The notes below the pieces were generated by a model, which had not been told where the DNA came from, made no database searches, and saw only the letters and a program-made list of their open reading frames with translations. The position numbers and the translations under genes are program-made. From DASXIF01 sp036498145 (GTDB taxonomy: Bacteria > Actinomycetota > Actinomycetes > Mycobacteriales > Jatrophihabitantaceae), in assembly GCA_963708625.1 (NCBI GenBank), contig CAVPSV010000004.1:1178001-1242000 (forward strand): DNA of 64,000 nt, in the 5' to 3' direction. This document shows positions 62,337-64,000 of this stretch, piece by piece (positions within the stretch are counted from its first letter, which is position 1; each line of letters starts with the position of its first letter).

Positions 62337-63284
62337 TCAGTGCACGACGGCGGCGGAGAACTGCGGCGGCTCGCCGAGCATCGCGCGGTGTGAGCGCGGC
62401 TGAGCGCCGTCGACGTCCCGCACGCCCAGCGTCTCGCCCAGCTCGGCACTCACCACCACCTGCCCGGACCAGCTCATCCGATCCGGATGTACGGCCAGCG
62501 CCGCGATCACCCGGCCCGGGAACTCGGCCGATTCCGCGCTCGGCACGAATGACGCGTACTGATCGCTGGTGGCATCGAACAGGCCGGCCGTTCGTTCCGT
62601 GCGCAGCAAGCCCATCCAGAGCGAGACCGCGGCGACATCGTGCGGCCGAAGGTCGACGGCCATGTCGTGTGCCATCTTGTCGACGCCCGCCTTCGCCGCC
62701 CCATAGACCGGCCCGTGCATGTAACACGTCCCGCCGAACGACGACGTGTTCACCAGCAAGCCACCGCCGCGAGCAATCAGCAGCGGCGCGGCATACCACG
62801 ACGACACGTAACTGGAACGCAGACCGACGTCGAGCATCTGCTGATGCGCCAGCGGTTTCTCCCAAAACGAACGGCGCGAGGTGAGCCGGTCCGGAATGGC
62901 GAATGCGTTGTTGACGAGCACGTCCAACTGCCCGTGCTCATCGCGCACCTGGGTGAACAATCGCGCGACGTCATCGTCGCGTGCGTGATCGCAGATGACA
63001 GCCACGCCGACGCCACCGCGCGAGGTGATCTCGGCCGCGGTCTCGTGCACGGTGCCCGGCAGGTCGGACTGGCCGGCGCGCTCCGTGCGTCCGGTGACGT
63101 ACACGGTCGCGCCACACGCACCCAGCGCGAGCGCGATGCCCTTGCCCGCGCCACGGCTCGCCCCGGTGACCACGGCAACTCGGCCGTGCAGATCGGGCAC
63201 GTCGAGCAGGTCGGGCTGGTCGGGCTGGTCGGGCAGGTCGGGCAGGTCGGGCTGGTCGGGCTGGTCGGGCAGGTCAGGCGTCAC
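62337..63284 (-). CDS. short-chain dehydrogenase/reductase with Pro/Asp repeat leader
   Basis: 315 residues from GTG 63284, which overlaps the upstream stop (GTGA). The first 28 residues are DLPDQPDQPD-type repeats, not part of the SDR fold. The fold itself begins at DLHGRVAVVTGASRGAGKG (NAD(P) loop). NNAF, NTSSFGG (Ser) and YGAAKAG (Tyr-x3-Lys) complete the active site. GTG 63200 would give a normal SDR start, so the leader could be a misread 5' part or a real extension. Substrate unknown; steroid or lipid-type substrates are suggested only by the neighbouring NTF2-like gene. Confidence 0.8.
   Translation of the reverse strand: MTPDLPDQPDQPDLPDLPDQPDQPDLLDVPDLHGRVAVVTGASRGAGKGIALALGACGATVYVTGRTERAGQSDLPGTVHETAAEITSRGGVGVAVICDHARDDDVARLFTQVRDEHGQLDVLVNNAFAIPDRLTSRRSFWEKPLAHQQMLDVGLRSSYVSSWYAAPLLIARGGGLLVNTSSFGGTCYMHGPVYGAAKAGVDKMAHDMAVDLRPHDVAAVSLWMGLLRTERTAGLFDATSDQYASFVPSAESAEFPGRVIAALAVHPDRMSWSGQVVVSAELGETLGVRDVDGAQPRSHRAMLGEPPQFSAAVVH
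63201..63278 (-). repeat. 9-base tandem repeat in the SDR leader
   Basis: GTCGGGCTG/GTCGGGCAG units alternate over about 70 bases and read PDQPDLPDL in the coding frame. Repeat length variation here would keep the frame (multiples of 9). Confidence 0.75.
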
Positions 63285-64000
63285 GATGCACCTCGCTCCG
63301 GCTCGGTGAACACGTCCACGCGCGCCACCTCGCCGGTACGGCCTACTATCTCGGCGACCAACGCCGCCGGACGCCCGTCCACCTGACACGAGGCGGTCAC
63401 TGCCCGACCGGACGCGATCAGCTTGGTCAGGTTCGTCGGCACGAGCCCACCCAGCGTGCGTAGCGCACCCGCGTCGCCACAGCCCGCCGCGCGAACCAGT
63501 CGGCGCACCGACTCCTTGCCCGGCTCGCCCACGCTGTGCAGCGCACCGGCGAAGGCCAGCGCGCCGCCTGGGCCGAGCTGCCGCAGCATCCGATCGGTCA
63601 TCATCGTCAACGCACGCACGTGTGCACGCGTCGGCCGCAACAGCTGCACGTAGACGGGCCACACCTGCCAGTGCGCGCCCATCCGACCGATCCGCAGCTG
63701 CCCGTCCTCGCGTACCAGCTCGTACACCAGGTGCGCCGGCGTCGCGGCCTGCACGCCGGTCGCCAGGGTGGTGTGGATGGTGACGTCTCGGAGCACCCGA
63801 TCACCGGCACGGAAATCGGCGTACACCTCGAACCGGATGTCGTTGCCGGCGATGAACGCATCCCAGAACCGGCTGAGCATCCGACCGCGCACCGGCCGCG
63901 AGCCGACCGGGTCCTCGAGGACGTAATCGCGGGCCCACAGCGCCAGCCACCCCTGCTTGTCCTGCGCCGCGACCGCGGCCGGCGACGCGCGCACCAGCTG
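63281..64000 (-). CDS. NTF2/SnoaL-like protein, N-terminus cut by window edge
   Basis: The frame runs from beyond 64000, so the start is missing. VAAQDKQGWLALWARDYVLEDPVGS is the typical opening of steroid-delta-isomerase-like NTF2 folds; DRVLRDVTIHTTLA and ELVREDGQLRIGRMGAHWQ follow. A C-terminal extension (LPXTG absent) holds a second helical region (LHSVGEPGKESVRRLVRAAGCGD split over two blocks). Overlaps the SDR start by 4 bases, so they are one operon. Function not fixed. Confidence 0.75.
   Translation of the reverse strand, partial: QLVRASPAAVAAQDKQGWLALWARDYVLEDPVGSRPVRGRMLSRFWDAFIAGNDIRFEVYADFRAGDRVLRDVTIHTTLATGVQAATPAHLVYELVREDGQLRIGRMGAHWQVWPVYVQLLRPTRAHVRALTMMTDRMLRQLGPGGALAFAGALHSVGEPGKESVRRLVRAAGCGDAGALRTLGGLVPTNLTKLIASGRAVTASCQVDGRPAALVAEIVGRTGEVARVDVFTEPERGAS

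Overview
The window is from a high-GC actinobacterium (Actinomycetota). Several marker neighbourhoods point there: dnaX next to the small SRP RNA; TadA followed by two copies of its actinobacterial associated protein; bldC next to a DUF3073 gene; and a purM-purF-SCP-purL-purQ-purS run using the small PurL that needs PurQ and PurS. GTG starts and 4-base GTGA/ATGA overlaps are common. A non-mycobacterial, Frankia/Jatrophihabitans-like actinomycete is my guess; the sequence alone does not settle the genus.

Layout. 1-4.5 kb: a truncated amidase lipoprotein, dnaX (frame-disrupted), ffs, a secreted beta-helix protein and tRNA-Ser(GGA). 4.5-9.6 kb: an ArsR/SmtB repressor with a metal permease, an MFS transporter, an alpha/beta hydrolase and a type IB topoisomerase. 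9.6-13.5 kb: a small disrupted gene, then a three-gene signalling operon (receiver-PP2C phosphatase, CHASE3 histidine kinase, single-domain receiver). 13.5-21.3 kb: tRNA-Ser(CGA), tadA and its two associated genes, tyrA, tRNA-Glu, tRNA-Asp, a CbiX-type chelatase, a lipoprotein, tRNA-Phe, pyrE, a zinc-ribbon protein and a TetR regulator.

21.4-36.8 kb is the accessory core. A giant Gly/Ser/Thr/Asp repeat protein gene (about 11.7 kb) ends in a LAFTG sorting signal. Beside it are a signal-peptide protein with a C-terminal membrane anchor and a divergent Asn/Thr/Val-rich membrane protein. All three have low-complexity extracellular sequence and all carry frame breaks, so either the assembly has indel errors here or the locus is decaying. 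The downstream 5.3 kb of the giant gene is one clean frame of nine repeat units; the upstream 5.9 kb is broken many times.

36.8-54.3 kb: a gamma-glutamyltransferase-like enzyme, a MarR-controlled DHA2 exporter, bldC and DUF3073, the purine cluster (purM, purF, an SCP/mycothiol-type protein, purL, purQ, purS, then purC beyond an aldehyde dehydrogenase), and a divergent pair consisting of a 51-residue secreted peptide and a TrmB/LuxR-type regulator. That pair looks like a possible peptide-signalling cassette. 54.4-64 kb: an amidase / methylmalonate-semialdehyde dehydrogenase / class III aminotransferase operon, a secreted trypsin-like protease, a serine beta-lactamase-fold hydrolase, a flavin monooxygenase, an SDR with a Pro/Asp repeat leader and an NTF2-like protein cut by the window end. 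A nested palindrome beginning ACGTGGGGAG recurs between genes.
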